From Novosphingobium sp. PhB57 (GTDB lineage: Bacteria; Pseudomonadota; Alphaproteobacteria; Sphingomonadales; Sphingomonadaceae), in NCBI RefSeq assembly GCF_004342985.1, contig NZ_SMBO01000006.1, forward strand, positions 124,001-188,000: a stretch of 64,000 bases of DNA, written 5' to 3'. The position numbers and the translations under genes were made by a program. Of this stretch, positions 62,413 through 64,000 are shown in pieces (position 1 is the stretch's first letter; each line of letters begins with the position of its first letter). The notes beneath the pieces are model-generated. The model made no database searches. It was not told where the DNA came from and saw only the letters and a list, made by a program, of their open reading frames with translations.

Positions 62413-63648
62413 TCACAGGCCGTAGCGCAGCTTGATGGCTCGATATCGCTCCAGCAGCATGACGGCGCGGGCTGCGGGATCGGCTTTTGCGGTGGATTTC
62501 GGCAGGTGGTTCGCAAGCTCCGCGGCCTTTACCAGATGCGTGCGGAAGGTGGCGGGCTGCTGGCTCATCAGGTTGCGGTAAGTGAGGTTGCCGTCCGAAA
62601 ACCCCTGGGTGTCGAGCCAGTTGTGGAGGCCGGGGTCCCGATGCGCGAGAATCAGGCGGACGACGCCGTCTTCGTCGACTTTCGTGCGCGCCGGGGTGTA
62701 GCTGACCGGGCGGTGGAGGAAGTCCATGGAGCCCATCAGCGCGCCGCCCATGCCGAACAGCCAGAAGCCCTGATGCCAGTCCATCTCGACGATCAGCGCC
62801 TCATCGGGTTCGAGGTGCCAGACCATGTGCGCGGCCATGCGCCCGCGCTTGGCGTCGCTGGCGTCGTTGGCGGCCTTGTCCGCCGGGAACATGTTGAGGC
62901 TGGCCGGGTCGCAGACTCCGCGTGAGGTGAGCCAGGCGTGTTCGGGCCAGTCGCGCATCAGGCCGGTGACGAACTGGCCTGCCCAGTCCATCGCTTCGGT
63001 CATCTGCGGGGGAGTGGGCAGGGGGCGGGGGGAGTCCATGCCGATCCGTTCGATGGATAGCGTGGTCGGCGTTTCGCCCCAGGCGTCGAAGGCTTCGCGG
63101 ATGAACAGCTTGCGCGTGCCGGGCGTGGTGGGGAGCCAGTTCCTGTCTTGCTGCGGGCCGCCGATGGTCACTTCGAAGCGGCCATCGGTGTCGGTTTCGA
63201 TCTGATGGCCGAACAGGTTCGCTTCGGGAATGTCGCCGAAAGGTTCGTGCAGGCTGGGCCAGTCGGTGCCGGGGATCTTGTCCGGGCGGGCGCCTTGCAC
63301 CGTGACGTTGAGCCAGCGGGCGGTGCCGCGCTTGCCGCTGAGGCGGTAGACGTGATTGCCGGAAATCCATGCCTGGCGGTAGGTGAAGTCCGCCAGGTCG
63401 CCGCCCAGCTTCATCGTTGGCGTGGTGAACGGGTGGATCTGCGGGAAGGCCGGATCGCGCGTTTCCAGCGCAAGGTCGAAGGCCTGGCCGAGGTTCTGGG
63501 TGAGGAAGCGGAAGGCATCGGCGCGTTGGAGCGGGTTTGCCGGGTTGGCGTCCTTGAACGCGGATAGGCCCGCCTGTTTCAGCTGCTCGCAGAAGGTTTC
63601 CCACGCGGTCTTGAGGGCTGCGTCGTCGGTTCCGTCGCCATAGGCCAT
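62413..63648 (-). CDS. Conserved hypothetical protein, DUF1214-like
   Basis: A 411-residue cytoplasmic protein without signal peptide. An N-terminal helical part (about 1-60, including ALKTAWETFCEQLKQAGLSAF) precedes a beta-rich region with AWISGNHVYRLSGKRGTARWLNVTVQG and SLHEPFGDIPEANLFGHQIETDTDGRFEVTIGG, which resembles DUF1214. The C-terminal half is Trp-rich (MVWHLEPDEALIVEMDWHQGFWLFGMGG). Relatives are frequent in sphingomonads, often near lipid or sterol catabolic genes. It is followed upstream at 4 bases by a sugar-isomerase-like gene, so they are co-transcribed. Function is unknown. Confidence 0.7.
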   Translation of the reverse strand: MAYGDGTDDAALKTAWETFCEQLKQAGLSAFKDANPANPLQRADAFRFLTQNLGQAFDLALETRDPAFPQIHPFTTPTMKLGGDLADFTYRQAWISGNHVYRLSGKRGTARWLNVTVQGARPDKIPGTDWPSLHEPFGDIPEANLFGHQIETDTDGRFEVTIGGPQQDRNWLPTTPGTRKLFIREAFDAWGETPTTLSIERIGMDSPRPLPTPPQMTEAMDWAGQFVTGLMRDWPEHAWLTSRGVCDPASLNMFPADKAANDASDAKRGRMAAHMVWHLEPDEALIVEMDWHQGFWLFGMGGALMGSMDFLHRPVSYTPARTKVDEDGVVRLILAHRDPGLHNWLDTQGFSDGNLTYRNLMSQQPATFRTHLVKAAELANHLPKSTAKADPAARAVMLLERYRAIKLRYGL

Positions 63649-63652
63649 CGTG

Positions 63653-64000
63653 TCAGGCTCCCAGCTTGGTGAGGAGGTCGGAAAGGGTGTTTGCCGCGCG
63701 GGCGCAGGCCTTGGCGGGGCCTTCCGCCTCGATACGTGGGCCGAGCAGTTCGAGGTCGAACAGGCCGGTGTAGCCAAGGTCCAGCACGTCGCGCAGGATC
63801 GCTTCCAGTGGCACCGCGCCGTCTCCGGGCACGGCGCGGCAGGGGGTGGTGCGGTCGCCGGGGACATGGTCGCTGACTTGCAGGAGGCCGGTGAGGGGCA
63901 GGGCTTCGGCCAGCTTCTCACGCAAGTCCGCCTCGAACCAGCAGGCGTGGAGGTCGACACAGAGGCCGATCTGCGCGAGCCGGGCGAGGCGCAGGGCATC
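63653..64000 (-). CDS. Sugar phosphate isomerase/epimerase-like TIM barrel, C-terminal part (window-truncated)
   Basis: The last 115 codons of a reverse-strand gene that runs off the right edge. The visible part (LCVDLHACWFEADLREKL, LLQVSDHVPGDR, PGDGAVPLEAILRDVLDLGYTGLFDLELLG) has the strand-loop pattern of AP-endonuclease family 2/sugar isomerase TIM barrels: D-L-H, Q-V-S-D, and a terminal F-D-L-E strand with metal ligands. It lies directly upstream of the DUF1214-like gene with a 4-base gap. The substrate cannot be known from this fragment. Confidence 0.75.
   Translation of the reverse strand, partial: DALRLARLAQIGLCVDLHACWFEADLREKLAEALPLTGLLQVSDHVPGDRTTPCRAVPGDGAVPLEAILRDVLDLGYTGLFDLELLGPRIEAEGPAKACARAANTLSDLLTKLGA

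Overview
The window is a GC-rich (roughly two thirds G+C by eye) chromosomal segment of an alphaproteobacterium, most likely a member of the Sphingomonadales (Novosphingobium/Sphingobium-like). The reasons are the run argS-SPOR-nagZ-scpA-scpB-tatA-tatB-tatC, the phoH-ybeY-corC cluster, DUF1489, DUF4169 and DUF2059 proteins, the Ala-rich coding style, and heavy use of 4-base start/stop overlaps (ATGA, GTGA, TTGA). It is mostly core genome: no CRISPR array, IS element, rRNA or prophage was seen, apart from one isolated phage-type lysozyme gene.

Layout. 1-8 kb: a DsbA-type thiol oxidoreductase pair with a DciA-like protein, divergent from mutY-serine hydrolase-nudC; then a helix-hairpin-helix protein, DUF1489, the magnesium channel mgtE and a cyclophilin. 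8-16 kb: DUF2059 protein, LysR regulator, phoH-ybeY-corC, an RcnB-like protein, a lipoprotein, an alpha/beta hydrolase and miaB. 16-23 kb: argS, SPOR protein, nagZ, scpAB and tatABC in one long forward cluster. 23-29 kb: an amidohydrolase coupled to a beta-hydroxyacid dehydrogenase, ilvA, the N-end-rule transferase bpt and a GH24 lysozyme. 29-40 kb: gyrB, a 26-residue membrane peptide gene, guaA, ogt, a DoxX protein, tldD, a highly palindromic gap, a CNT nucleoside transporter and yhhQ. 40-46 kb: argB, a lipoprotein, yggT, folD, marC, a Lon-N-domain protein and a YbbN-like thioredoxin. 46-54 kb: two identical tRNA-Gly genes, a large TPR/O-GlcNAc-transferase-like protein, and the biotin operon bioF-bioH-like-bioC-bioD-bioA (reverse strand). 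54-64 kb: an L,D-transpeptidase, a persulfide dioxygenase-rhodanese fusion, small conserved proteins, a long structured leader before nrdA, trhO, a GST, tRNA-Thr, a DUF1214-like protein and a truncated sugar-phosphate isomerase/epimerase.

How genes work together: the bio cluster covers the pimeloyl entry (BioC, BioH-like) and ring-forming steps (BioF, BioA, BioD), missing only bioB; tatABC exports folded proteins, and the serine hydrolase carries a possible twin-arginine signal; scpAB with gyrB and the DciA-like protein serve chromosome handling; miaB, trhO, yhhQ (queuosine precursor uptake) and the tRNA genes serve tRNA function.

The points most worth a second look are two genes (DoxX at 34896-35297 and GST at 61561-62193) whose conserved N-termini can only be reached from CTG codons placed seven bases after the same GGAGCGGG sequence; a 26-residue membrane peptide gene with its own Shine-Dalgarno sequence and terminator; a 34-bp perfect palindrome flanked by two further hairpins; and an approximately 800-base gap with nested hairpins upstream of nrdA. 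No wholly new multi-gene system was evident.
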